Below are positions 1-8,275 of a stretch of DNA of 12,607 nucleotides, in pieces. Every line of letters begins with the position of its first letter. Position 1 is the first letter of the stretch. The translations under genes were made by a program, and so were the position numbers. The DNA is taken from positions 1-12,607 of the forward strand of contig JAGXSQ010000023.1 of the NCBI GenBank assembly GCA_018333395.1. Direction: 5' to 3'. Under the pieces are notes generated by a model, which ran no database searches, was not told the origin of the DNA, and was given only the letters and a program-made list of their open reading frames with translations. The DNA comes from Dethiobacter sp. Lineage in GTDB: Bacteria; Bacillota_D; Dethiobacteria; Dethiobacterales; Dethiobacteraceae.

Positions 1-1098
1 ATCGAAAGTTGTTATCTGGATTTGCTAAAGGACTTAATCCGCAAAAAGAAGTTTCGGCAACTTCTGTGTCAAAAAAGATACCTTGTAGCCATCGACGGGA
101 CGCAAAAATACGTCATGAAGGAATGTTGGGACGAACGCTATCTTCGCCGCAGGGTCCATGGCAAAGATGGGGAAGAGTATTATTATGCCTATGTCCTGGA
201 AGCTGTTCTGGTGTTTACCAATGGCATGGTGCTGCCACTTTTGAGCGAGTTTTTAGAGAACGACACGGAACTGGAAACGGTTGAGGACGGGGAGAAATGG
301 AAACAGGACTGTGAACTGAAGGCTTTCCACCGATTAGCCAAACGTCTGAAAGAGGAGTTTCCAAAACTACCCTTTACCCTGTTATTAGACGGATTGTACG
401 CCAACGGACCGGTCATGGAAGCTTGCTGCAGATACAAGTGGGAATACATGATCGTGCTCAAAGACAAATCAATGCCCTCGGTGTGGGAGGAAGCAAACGC
501 TCTGATGCGCCTTGATACCAAAGGGGAGTACTGTCTGAAGCGAAAGTGGCGGGGGCGGGAGCAAACATTTAGGTGGGCCAACGAGATTGAATATGACTAT
601 GGTGCTGGTCGGCGCAAATCGCTAACGATTCATGTGGTGGTATGCGAGGAAGCTTTCGAAGAAATCGATCCCAAAACCGAAGGTGTTGTAACCAAAACCA
701 GCCGTCACGCTTGGATTTCCAGTAACCCCATCGACCGGAAGAATGTCCATGAACGCTGTAATTTAATGGCCCGCAAACGCTGGCTGCAGGAGAACAACAT
801 TTTAAAAGAAAAGCACCAGGGCTACAGCTATGAGCATATCTTCTCCCACGACTGGAGCGCCATGAAGGGCTACCACTACCTGATGCATATCGCCTGCATG
901 CTAAATGAAATAGCTCTTCATTCAATTTCCCTGATTGAACATGTCAAAAAAGTTGGAATTCAATCATTCATTAAGAAGTTCTACATCGCTATGGTCTATG
1001 TAAAGTTGGACACGGAGCGGCTTCGCCGGTTGACTCAAGTCCCCGGACAACTGCGACTGGTACAGGAGGAAGACTGGAAAACAAGCCAGGCAGCCTAA
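1..1098 (+). CDS. DDE transposase, IS4-superfamily-like (5' end outside window)
   Basis: The frame is open from base 1 to the TAA at 1096-1098, so the true start lies left of the window; the TTG at 22 is not a convincing start. About 365 codons are visible. Candidate catalytic acidic residues, numbered from the first visible codon, are D32 in AIDGT, D130 in LLLDGLYANG and E264 in RWLQENNILKEK, in the order and spacing of a DDE transposase with an RNase H-like fold. The segments YMIVLKDKSMPSVWEE and KGYHYLMHIACMLNEIAL resemble transposases spread through clostridia. The reading frame is uninterrupted, so the enzyme may be active. Such enzymes cut and rejoin element ends during transposition. 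The exact IS family is not certain: IS4-like or an ISNCY group. The gene points toward dnaA and replaces the rpmH/rnpA genes often found here. Confidence 0.85.
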   Translation: MESCYLDLLKDLIRKKKFRQLLCQKRYLVAIDGTQKYVMKECWDERYLRRRVHGKDGEEYYYAYVLEAVLVFTNGMVLPLLSEFLENDTELETVEDGEKWKQDCELKAFHRLAKRLKEEFPKLPFTLLLDGLYANGPVMEACCRYKWEYMIVLKDKSMPSVWEEANALMRLDTKGEYCLKRKWRGREQTFRWANEIEYDYGAGRRKSLTIHVVVCEEAFEEIDPKTEGVVTKTSRHAWISSNPIDRKNVHERCNLMARKRWLQENNILKEKHQGYSYEHIFSHDWSAMKGYHYLMHIACMLNEIALHSISLIEHVKKVGIQSFIKKFYIAMVYVKLDTERLRRLTQVPGQLRLVQEEDWKTSQAA

Positions 1099-1131
1099 CA
1101 ATCAGTCAGGGCAGTTATGATTAATGACAGT

Positions 1132-1163
1132 ACCCGTCTACCCTTTTGGAGGGCCGGGCGGGT
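1132..1163. repeat. Imperfect inverted repeat / strong hairpin downstream of transposase
   Basis: Bases 1132-1139 pair with 1156-1163 (8 bp with two G-T pairs). After a small 1x2 internal loop, 1141-1144 pair with 1150-1153 around the loop TTTGG. The outer bases G1130-T1131 can add two pairs with A1165-C1166 across a one-base bulge. No T-run follows, so it is not a standard intrinsic terminator on the + strand. It may be a structure near the end of the insertion sequence, or a transcription barrier protecting the origin. Confidence 0.5.
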
Positions 1164-1320
1164 TACGCATGCTAAAGAGATTTAGCAGTAGAGAATTTGG
1201 CGAAGGTAAGTCGGTAATTTCTGGCAATATTTGGCAAGAGTAGCTACAAAAACGTCAATTTCCGGCCTAGAGGAACTCTTAAACATTTTCACGCGTCAGT
1301 TCTGGCTCCGCATTACGCAC

Positions 1321-1349
1321 TTGCAGGACTCCGTTTATTTTGCTAAGAT
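1321..1349 (+). promoter_or_regulatory. Candidate sigma-A promoter for dnaA
   Basis: A -35-like TTGCAG (1321-1326) lies 17 bp from a -10-like TAAGAT (1344-1349), each matching 4 of 6 consensus bases, in AT-rich DNA about 150 bp upstream of dnaA. Transcription would begin near 1356, just ahead of the three DnaA boxes, so bound DnaA could repress it. The hexamer matches are moderate. Confidence 0.4.
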
Positions 1350-1386
1350 ATTATTGGGTTTTATAAGGGAAAATATTTCTAACGCC

Positions 1387-1395
1387 TTATCCACA
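1387..1395 (+). promoter_or_regulatory. DnaA box, perfect consensus
   Basis: TTATCCACA on the + strand. With the next base it forms a 10-bp arm that is inverted at 1422-1431, so two DnaA molecules would face each other. Confidence 0.9.
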
Positions 1396-1422
1396 GTTTA
1401 TGTGCACAACAGCCACTTTTCC

Positions 1423-1431
1423 TGTGGATAA
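1423..1431 (-). promoter_or_regulatory. DnaA box, perfect consensus
   Basis: TGTGGATAA, the reverse complement of TTATCCACA. It is the partner of the inverted box at 1387-1395 and lies 42 bp (about four helical turns) before the next box in the same orientation. Confidence 0.9.
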
Positions 1432-1464
1432 ATAGCTAGATCTCTGTCTTTCCGCTCACTCTCT

Positions 1465-1473
1465 TGTGGATAA
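1465..1473 (-). promoter_or_regulatory. DnaA box, perfect consensus
   Basis: TGTGGATAA, reverse orientation, ending 27 bp before the dnaA start codon. DnaA bound here would cover the leader of its own gene. Confidence 0.9.
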
Positions 1474-1500
1474 GTCCCGATTAGTAAATGGGGGTTCTTT

Positions 1501-2877
1501 ATGGAATATGACTTACCGGGAATCTGGCAGACTACCTTGAATGAAATTGAGAAGAAAATGAGTCGTCCTAGCTTTGAAACGTGGCTGAAGACCACAAAAC
1601 CCGTTTCGCTACTTAACAATACGTTGGTTATCAGTGTACCTAATGATTTCACCAAGGATTGGTTGGTAGGACATTATGTGGAAATAATTAACGAGGCGCT
1701 GCAAAACGTCTCCGGGAACAACTATCAGGTTCGCTTTATCGCGCCGCGGCTAGATGAAAGGCCGGAAGAAGAAAGCGTTTACAGCCCTGCAAGTGAACAG
1801 CTTTTACCTTCACGTACACAGAGAAAAGAACAGCCTGCTTTTTTCGCTTCCTCCTGGTTAAACCCAAAGTATACTTTTGGAACCTTCGTCATCGGCGGCA
1901 GCAACCGTTTCGCCCATGCTGCCTCGCTCGCTGTTTCTGAAGCGCCGGCCAGAGCATATAATCCCCTTTTTATTTATGGCGGTGTAGGTTTAGGTAAAAC
2001 ACACCTGATGCACGCTATCGGCCACCATGTCTTGGAGTTGTTCTCTGCTTCTCGGGTGATGTATCTTTCTTCTGAAAAATTCACCAATGAATTTATTAAT
2101 TCCATCCGGGACAATAAAACTGTAGAGTTTCGTAATAAATATCGTAATATTGACGTTTTGTTAATTGATGACATCCAATTTTTAGCAGGAAAAGAGCAGA
2201 CGCAGGAGGAGTTTTTCCATACTTTTAACGCGTTGCATGAAAATAATAAACAAATTATTATTTCCAGTGATCGTCCGCCCAAGGAAATCCCTACCCTCGA
2301 AGAACGTCTACGCTCTCGCTTCGAGTGGGGACTTATTACGGATATTCAGCCTCCTGACCTGGAAACCAGAATCGCCATCTTGCGCAAAAAAGCTTCCTTA
2401 GAAAAAATGACCATCCCAAATGACGTTATGCTTTATATTGCCAATAACATTGTTACTAATATTCGCGAGCTAGAAGGAGCCTTCATTCGTGTTATTGCCT
2501 ACTCGTCGCTGGTCAACCGCAGCGTCGATGTTTCTATGTCCGAAGAAGCGCTAAGGGATATTATTTGCGGCCAAGAAAAGCCTTTATTTATTACTATTGA
2601 TCACATCCAAAGAGAAACAGCGCAGTACTTTGCTCTCAAGACGGATGACCTGAAGGCAAAAAAGAGAACAAAAAACGTCGCTCTGCCTCGCCAAGTAGCC
2701 ATGTACTTAGCTAGAGAATTGACAGACGCCTCCTTCCCTAAAATAGGGGCTGAATTTGGTGGACGTGACCACACCACTGTCATGCACGCCCACCGTAAAA
2801 TTGTTCAGGACATACAGCATAACCGTCAGCTAAAAAGCATTGTCGAGCAGATTATTGTGAAAATCAATAGCCGTTAA
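1501..2877 (+). CDS. dnaA: Chromosomal replication initiator protein DnaA
   Basis: DnaA is an AAA+ ATPase that binds DnaA boxes, melts oriC and helps load the replicative helicase. At 458 aa it has normal length. Domain I (about 1-80) starts with [16 protein letters not shown] and contains the FETWL segment. A short variable linker follows (about 82-115). The AAA+ core has Walker [10 protein letters not shown] (160-168), Walker [10 protein letters not shown] (219-227) and the ERLRSRF segment (268-274) typical of DnaA. Domain IV ends with the DNA-binding signature [11 protein letters not shown] (420-430). The ATG at 1501 follows a G-rich but weak ribosome site (GGGGG, 1490-1494). DnaA-box clusters on both sides make this the oriC locus and imply autoregulation. 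Confidence 0.99.
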   Translation: MEYDLPGIWQTTLNEIEKKMSRPSFETWLKTTKPVSLLNNTLVISVPNDFTKDWLVGHYVEIINEALQNVSGNNYQVRFIAPRLDERPEEESVYSPASEQLLPSRTQRKEQPAFFASSWLNPKYTFGTFVIGGSNRFAHAASLAVSEAPARAYNPLFIYGGVGLGKTHLMHAIGHHVLELFSASRVMYLSSEKFTNEFINSIRDNKTVEFRNKYRNIDVLLIDDIQFLAGKEQTQEEFFHTFNALHENNKQIIISSDRPPKEIPTLEERLRSRFEWGLITDIQPPDLETRIAILRKKASLEKMTIPNDVMLYIANNIVTNIRELEGAFIRVIAYSSLVNRSVDVSMSEEALRDIICGQEKPLFITIDHIQRETAQYFALKTDDLKAKKRTKNVALPRQVAMYLARELTDASFPKIGAEFGGRDHTTVMHAHRKIVQDIQHNRQLKSIVEQIIVKINSR

Positions 2878-2891
2878 TAAACTGGGGATAA

Positions 2892-2913
2892 GCAGCTCGT
2901 GAGCTGTGTTTTT
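2892..2913 (+). terminator. Possible weak intrinsic terminator after dnaA
   Basis: Six-base arms CAGCTC (2893-2898) and GAGCTG (2901-2906) form a compact hairpin, probably 5 bp with a CGTG loop, followed by TGTTTTT. The stem is short, so it may only attenuate. A second hairpin, GCAGAC/GTCTGC (2949-2954 and 2968-2973), is followed by TTTT. Confidence 0.35.
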
Positions 2914-3027
2914 ACTTGTGGAAGCTTTAGCCTTGCTGTGGTCTCTGTGCAGACGGTGGATTTAAGGGTCTGCTTTTCCTCTGTTTGTCCACAAAAAATA
3001 TCTTTTGACCACTTCTATTGGCGCCAT

Positions 3028-3044
3028 TTTTCCACAAATCCACA
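3028..3044 (+). promoter_or_regulatory. Tandem DnaA boxes flanking the unwinding element
   Basis: TTTTCCACA (3028-3036) and AAATCCACA (3036-3044) are two same-orientation boxes overlapping by one base. They have one and two mismatches to TTATCCACA. They sit directly before a short C-rich cluster (CCCC) and the trio repeats, the position of the boxes that load DnaA onto single-stranded DNA in Bacillus. Confidence 0.75.
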
Positions 3045-3048
3045 GCCC

Positions 3049-3100
3049 CTATTACGGCTACTGCTTAAACTATATCCATATGCTTAATAGTATAGTAATA
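3049..3100. other. DnaA-trio element and AT-rich DNA unwinding region
   Basis: From 3049 the + strand reads as in-register triplets CTA-TTA-CGG-CTA-CTG-CTT, with a further CTA at 3070-3072. On the complementary strand this gives 3'-GAT/AAT/GAA-5' type trios, which bind DnaA on one strand. AT-rich DNA follows to about 3100. The order of DnaA boxes, GC cluster, trios and AT-rich DNA is that described for the basal unwinding system of the B. subtilis origin. Two of the eight triplets (CGG and AAA) depart from the motif. Confidence 0.7.
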
Positions 3101-3141
3101 TGACTCGCTTTTTTAAAAAAAATTGCAAAGGGGAAAATGAG

Positions 3142-4296
3142 ATGTTGTTATCGGTGTCCCGCACTCTTTTTTCCGAACACCTGCAAATCGCAGCCAAAGC
3201 CGTTCCCTCCAGAGCAGCTTTTTCCATCTTGGAAGGGATTCTTCTGGAGAAAAAGGACGGCATGATAACTGTTACGGCAGCTAATCTGGAACTAATCATT
3301 TCAACATCTTTTCCTCATGACGGAACGGAGCAGTTCAAAGTAGTGTTGCCAGTCAAGCTAGCGGAAATAGTGCGCAAAATGTCTGGTGACTTTGTGCACT
3401 TGTCTTTTGATGCGGAAACGTTTGTTCTCACTATGGAGTCATCTTCCAGTGAAAAAGGCGGCTCTGATTCAAAAATTCAACTCTTTGGGCTGGACCCTCA
3501 AGACTTCCCAACAGGGCCGGTTCCTACACCGCCGCTCCTCTCCTTTTGTCTGCAACCCACGGAGTTGCGCAAAAGTCTGCAGCAGGTGCTGTTTGCCGTG
3601 TCACATGATGAAAGCAAACCAGCCTTTACAGGCGTAAATTTTGCGTTGAAGGACGAAGTTATGTCTATTTCTGCGTCAGATACTTTCAGAATGGCTGATA
3701 CGGTTTGCCGAGTACAAAGAATTTTCGGTGGAGATGCTCGTTTTTTGGCTCCAGGAAGATTAATGCAGGAGTGTGCGCGTCTTTTTGGAGAAGAGGACGG
3801 TAAAGCAGGTACTGAGGCGCAAGAGCTTCGTTTCAGCTTGCTTGAGCATAGGTTGCTACTGGAGAGTGGAGGTATTAAAATTATCTCTCGGTTGCTGGAA
3901 GAGAATTTTCCGGAAGTGGAAAGAGTGATGCCAGTCAAATTCGCCGGAACGGCCTATCTTTCCAAGAGGGATTTGGCGTCAGCCATAGAGCGAGCAGCCT
4001 TGCTTTCGGACAAGGGAAGTCCCGTGCTCAGGTTTTCCCTCGGCCAAGACGAAGCTGGGGATTGTTTGTTAATCAGAAACTCTTCTAGATTCGGAAAAGT
4101 GCAGGAGCGTGTCACAGCACGCCTGGAAGGAGAGGGCCTGGAAATTTATCTTAATTCTAAATTCTTACAGGAGATGTTAAGAGTTTGCGAGGGAGAAGAA
4201 GTAATTTTAAAGCATACCGGCCCGAACCGTGGGTGTGTGTTTAAAGATACACTGTATGAAGAATTCCGGTATTTTCTTCTTCCCGTGAAAAACTAA
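3142..4296 (+). CDS. dnaN: DNA polymerase III beta subunit (sliding clamp)
   Basis: DnaN forms the ring-shaped homodimer that tethers the replicative polymerase to DNA and recruits repair proteins. The 384-aa product has the three-domain clamp layout. Recognisable segments are the N-terminal MLLSVSRTLFSEHLQIAAKAV, the middle-domain SHDESKPAFTGVNF and SASDTFRMAD, SRLLEENFPEVERVMP, and the C-terminal NSKFLQEML and YFLLPVKN, the last close to the usual YLIMPVRL ending. ATG 3142 is preferred because AAAGGGGAAA (3127-3136) lies at good spacing and homologues begin here. An in-frame ATG at 3100 would add 14 residues and lies in the AT-rich origin DNA. Several signature positions differ from the textbook clamp, but the domain order is intact. 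recF follows 3 nt after the stop. Confidence 0.97.
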   Translation: MLLSVSRTLFSEHLQIAAKAVPSRAAFSILEGILLEKKDGMITVTAANLELIISTSFPHDGTEQFKVVLPVKLAEIVRKMSGDFVHLSFDAETFVLTMESSSSEKGGSDSKIQLFGLDPQDFPTGPVPTPPLLSFCLQPTELRKSLQQVLFAVSHDESKPAFTGVNFALKDEVMSISASDTFRMADTVCRVQRIFGGDARFLAPGRLMQECARLFGEEDGKAGTEAQELRFSLLEHRLLLESGGIKIISRLLEENFPEVERVMPVKFAGTAYLSKRDLASAIERAALLSDKGSPVLRFSLGQDEAGDCLLIRNSSRFGKVQERVTARLEGEGLEIYLNSKFLQEMLRVCEGEEVILKHTGPNRGCVFKDTLYEEFRYFLLPVKN

Positions 4297-4299
4297 ACG

Positions 4300-5415
4300 A
4301 TGTGGGTGCAGTCGCTGTGTTTGGTTAATTTTCGCAACTACGTTCTGCTCAAGATCAACTTTCAGCAGAAAGTAAACATACTTTTTGGCGGGAATGCTCA
4401 GGGAAAAACAAACCTGCTGGAATCATTGTCCTTTCTGGCTAGCGGCCGCTCTTTCCGTACGCGCAGCGATGCGGAGACGGTCTTGTGGGGACAAACTACA
4501 GGCGTTGCTGAAGGCAAGGTAGTCCATAGCATGGGGGAAAACTGTTTAAAAGTTTCTGTTGATCTACACGAAAAAGAAAAAAAATATCTTACTGATGGTG
4601 TTTTCTGTTCCAGACAGGAGTACCTGGGGAGGCTGACAACCGTCCTGTTTACTCCGGAAGACCTGCTATTAGCTAAAGGCGGACCGCAGGTCAGGCGGAG
4701 GTTCCTTGACGAAGAAATAGGTAAGGTTTCTCCGCTTTATGAGGCTGAATTGTTACGGTACCAACATCTTTTAAAACAACGCAACCATCTGCTGAGGATA
4801 AGCGGCAAGAAATTTGTGACTTCAGCAGAGCTGGAGAGTTGGGATGAGCAGTTGGCCAAAATAGCAGCTATCATCTTGCGAAAAAGAAGAGCTGCTGTAT
4901 ATCGGATTAGTTTGTTGGCTCGCCTTGCCCACCGCCGGTTGACGGGAAGGAAAGAAAGTTTGGAAATATCCTATTTATCGACAGTGCCGTTTGGCGATAA
5001 AGACGATGAAGAGAAGTTGGCTGAAGCGATGCTTGCCGGATTAGCCGCCAAGAGAGGCCAGGAACTGCGTTTCGGACTCACCTTAGTTGGACCACACCGC
5101 GATGATCTGCGCATCGTCTTAAACAACCGGGACGCCCGTCATTTTGCTTCTCAGGGCCAACAGCGGACGCTAGTGCTGGCACTGAAGCTGGCGGAACTGG
5201 AATATGTCAAAGGAGAGACGGGAGAGTTTCCAGTTTTGCTTTTTGACGATGTTTTTTCCGAACTTGATGAATCAAGGCGCCAATTTTTGATGGAAACTGT
5301 TGACGGCCGGGCGCAGACGTTTATTACCGGCACGGAAGTAGAGAAATTCAGGGATCTTAAAAAATATGGAGCGACATTCCAGGTTTGCCAGGGAGAGGTG
5401 AGAGCGCTTGATTAG
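4300..5415 (+). CDS. recF: DNA replication and repair protein RecF
   Basis: RecF is an SMC/ABC-type ATPase that binds single/double-strand junctions and, with RecO and RecR, loads RecA at gaps and stalled forks. The 371-aa product has normal length. It starts with VQSLCLVNFRNY, the usual RecF opening. Walker A is GGNAQGKTN (30-38), the ABC signature region is SQGQQRT (284-290), and Walker B with the D-loop is VLLFDDVFSELD (312-323). Start ATG 4300 lies 3 nt after the dnaN stop with no visible ribosome site, so translation is probably coupled to dnaN. The S4-domain gene yaaA that separates dnaN and recF in Bacillus is absent. Its last codons overlap the next gene. Confidence 0.98.
   Translation: MWVQSLCLVNFRNYVLLKINFQQKVNILFGGNAQGKTNLLESLSFLASGRSFRTRSDAETVLWGQTTGVAEGKVVHSMGENCLKVSVDLHEKEKKYLTDGVFCSRQEYLGRLTTVLFTPEDLLLAKGGPQVRRRFLDEEIGKVSPLYEAELLRYQHLLKQRNHLLRISGKKFVTSAELESWDEQLAKIAAIILRKRRAAVYRISLLARLAHRRLTGRKESLEISYLSTVPFGDKDDEEKLAEAMLAGLAAKRGQELRFGLTLVGPHRDDLRIVLNNRDARHFASQGQQRTLVLALKLAELEYVKGETGEFPVLLFDDVFSELDESRRQFLMETVDGRAQTFITGTEVEKFRDLKKYGATFQVCQGEVRALD
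5396..5401 (+). promoter_or_regulatory. Ribosome site deciding the TTG start of the DUF721 gene
   Basis: AGGTGA lies inside the end of recF, six bases before TTG 5408. It fits TTG 5408 better than the in-frame GTG 5417 and supports translation coupled to recF. Confidence 0.6.
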
Positions 5416-5989
5416 GGTGGCAGAAGCGATAGAAAAAGCTTTACGACGGATGTCGTCGGTCAAAAAAATCAAGAGCCAGATGTTGATTGATGCCTGGCCG
5501 GAAGCAGCCGGAGAAAAAATTGCTGCCAAAACCAGCGCCGTTTCTTTTGCGGAGGACACGCTCTTTGTCTGGGTACAGGATTCGGTCTGGGCTCAACATG
5601 TTTCCCTGCACAAAAAAATGATTATCAGAAATGTGAACAGGATAGCGCGCACCAGAATGCTCCTTGATGTCCGATTCCGTGTCGGCGGCACCCCTCCACC
5701 ACGAGAAGAGGAAGATCATGAAGAGAGTCGGCCAGATGACTGGCGCCTCCATCATCTGGAACAGGCAGACGTATTCGTTGTGGAGCAAGCTTTGGATGGA
5801 GCGGGACTGGAAGCAGAGCTAAAAGAAAAGCTGCGGGAGTTGCTAATCAGTCAAAAGAAGCGGGTGCGCTGGCTTTTTAAGCAAGGATGTGTTCCCTGCT
5901 GTTCCTGCGGACTGCCGGCGACCGACTTAGTAGGCGGCGACGGTCTTTGTGACTGCTGCCATCTAGAAAGGGAGTCGCGTGCTCATTGA
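5408..5989 (+). CDS. DUF721 / DciA-like protein with C-terminal cysteine cluster
   Basis: The first about 95 residues (IEKALRRM..., LIDAWPEAAGEKIAAKT, LFVWVQDSVWAQHVSLHK) match DUF721. That family includes DciA, the loader or operator of the DnaB helicase in many bacteria. A charged, proline-containing linker (about 95-115) and a helical segment lead to a cysteine cluster: C161, C164, C165 and C167, then C181, C183 and C184. C164-x2-C167 with C181-x2-C184 could form a zinc ribbon. The start is TTG 5408, supported by AGGTGA at 5396-5401 six bases upstream, and the gene overlaps recF by 8 bp. GTG 5417 is an alternative. The position in the dnaA-dnaN-recF cluster suits a replication role. Since Firmicutes usually have DnaI, the exact function here is inferred. 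Confidence 0.85.
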   Translation: MIRVAEAIEKALRRMSSVKKIKSQMLIDAWPEAAGEKIAAKTSAVSFAEDTLFVWVQDSVWAQHVSLHKKMIIRNVNRIARTRMLLDVRFRVGGTPPPREEEDHEESRPDDWRLHHLEQADVFVVEQALDGAGLEAELKEKLRELLISQKKRVRWLFKQGCVPCCSCGLPATDLVGGDGLCDCCHLERESRAH

Positions 5990-6042
5990 TGGAAGCAACT
6001 CCGGATAAAATAGGGAAGTAAAAGAAAATTAGGAGGGTTAGT

Positions 6043-6288
6043 ATGTATCTGCATATTGGGGGTTCCCGTGTTGTAGAAGCCAGTGAATTGCTTGGTATTT
6101 TCGATATCCGTATTAAGGACAAACAGTGCAATCGCGAATTTCTGCAGGCCTCTGCCGTAGATAGGGAAGGAGAGGGCAACGAAGAGCATAAGTCGTTTAT
6201 TGTGACGACGACGAAAATCCACTTTTCGCCGATAGCTCCAGGAACACTGAAAAAACGCTTTCAGACGAATATTTTTGATAGGGATTAA
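6043..6288 (+). CDS. remB: Extracellular matrix regulator RemB (YaaB, DUF370)
   Basis: This 81-aa protein has the same length as B. subtilis RemB/YaaB, which lies at the same place between recF and gyrB. The opening MYLHIGGSRVVEASELLGIFD and the closing FSPIAPGTLKKRFQ match that family. Its paralogue RemA is a DNA-binding activator of biofilm matrix genes; RemB contributes to the same regulation, though its molecular action is less clear. A strong ribosome site AGGAGGG (6031-6037) lies 5 bases before ATG 6043. It follows the DUF721 gene by 53 bp and precedes gyrB by 34 bp, suggesting one transcript. The assignment rests on length, sequence and synteny; control of matrix genes in this organism is inference. 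Confidence 0.93.
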   Translation: MYLHIGGSRVVEASELLGIFDIRIKDKQCNREFLQASAVDREGEGNEEHKSFIVTTTKIHFSPIAPGTLKKRFQTNIFDRD

Positions 6289-6319
6289 GAATACGCCGTA
6301 GCTTGTGTGTGGGAGGTAA

Positions 6320-8257
<1,938 letters not shown>

Positions 8258-8260
8258 GGG

Positions 8261-8269
8261 AGGAGGTGA
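8261..8269 (+). promoter_or_regulatory. Very strong ribosome site of gyrA (decides the start)
   Basis: AGGAGGTGA is a nine-base match to the anti-Shine-Dalgarno tail. It lies 6 bases before GTG 8276 but directly abuts GTG 8270, so 8276 is the sterically sound start. Confidence 0.8.
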
Positions 8270-8275
8270 GTGGAA

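Larger units (their letters stand above)
1099..1500. other. Upstream oriC half and IS right flank (non-coding)
   Basis: This 402-bp stretch has no credible gene. Its left part (about 1099-1230) is the downstream flank of the transposase gene and must contain the right end of the element, but the left end is outside the window so terminal repeats cannot be matched. It includes a strong hairpin at 1132-1163. From about 1300 the DNA becomes AT-rich and holds a candidate promoter (1321-1349) and three perfect consensus DnaA boxes (1387-1395, 1423-1431, 1465-1473). A DnaA-box cluster directly upstream of dnaA is the upstream subregion of bipartite Firmicutes origins. DnaA bound here would both seed origin complexes and block dnaA transcription. 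Confidence 0.8.
2878..3141. other. Downstream oriC half between dnaA and dnaN
   Basis: This non-coding stretch holds near-consensus DnaA boxes at 2883-2891 (TGGGGATAA, reverse, one mismatch), 2985-2993 (TTGTCCACA, one mismatch), 3028-3036 (TTTTCCACA, one mismatch) and 3036-3044 (AAATCCACA, two mismatches). It also has two small hairpins (2892-2907 and 2949-2973), each followed by T-runs. A DnaA-trio element and AT-rich DNA begin at 3049 and run up to the dnaN leader. The arrangement matches the downstream unwinding half of bipartite Firmicutes origins. dnaN transcription must also begin here or read through from dnaA; TATAGT at 3091-3096 could be a -10 element but has no clear -35. Confidence 0.85.

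Noticed and set aside
569..925. Minus-strand frame of 118 codons opposite the transposase
   Set aside because: Shadow of the transposase frame; composition and content are not protein-like.
1231..1431. 66-codon frame upstream of dnaA with a TTG start
   Set aside because: No ribosome site, no recognisable protein, and it runs through the candidate promoter and two DnaA boxes.
2917..2925. TGTGGAAGC as a further DnaA box
   Set aside because: Three mismatches to the consensus; not separable from chance in this region.
2899..3087. 62-codon frame between dnaA and dnaN
   Set aside because: It covers the origin boxes and trio element, has no ribosome site and looks like chance; the DNA is better explained as oriC.
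3100..3141. Longer dnaN start at ATG 3100
   Set aside because: It lies in the AT-rich origin DNA with no ribosome site, and would add 14 residues not expected for the clamp; ATG 3142 has a good site.
5986..6011. Possible promoter for remB/gyrB (TTGATG ... TAAAAT)
   Set aside because: The spacer is only 14 bp, too short for a sigma-A promoter; no better pair was seen in the 53-bp gap.
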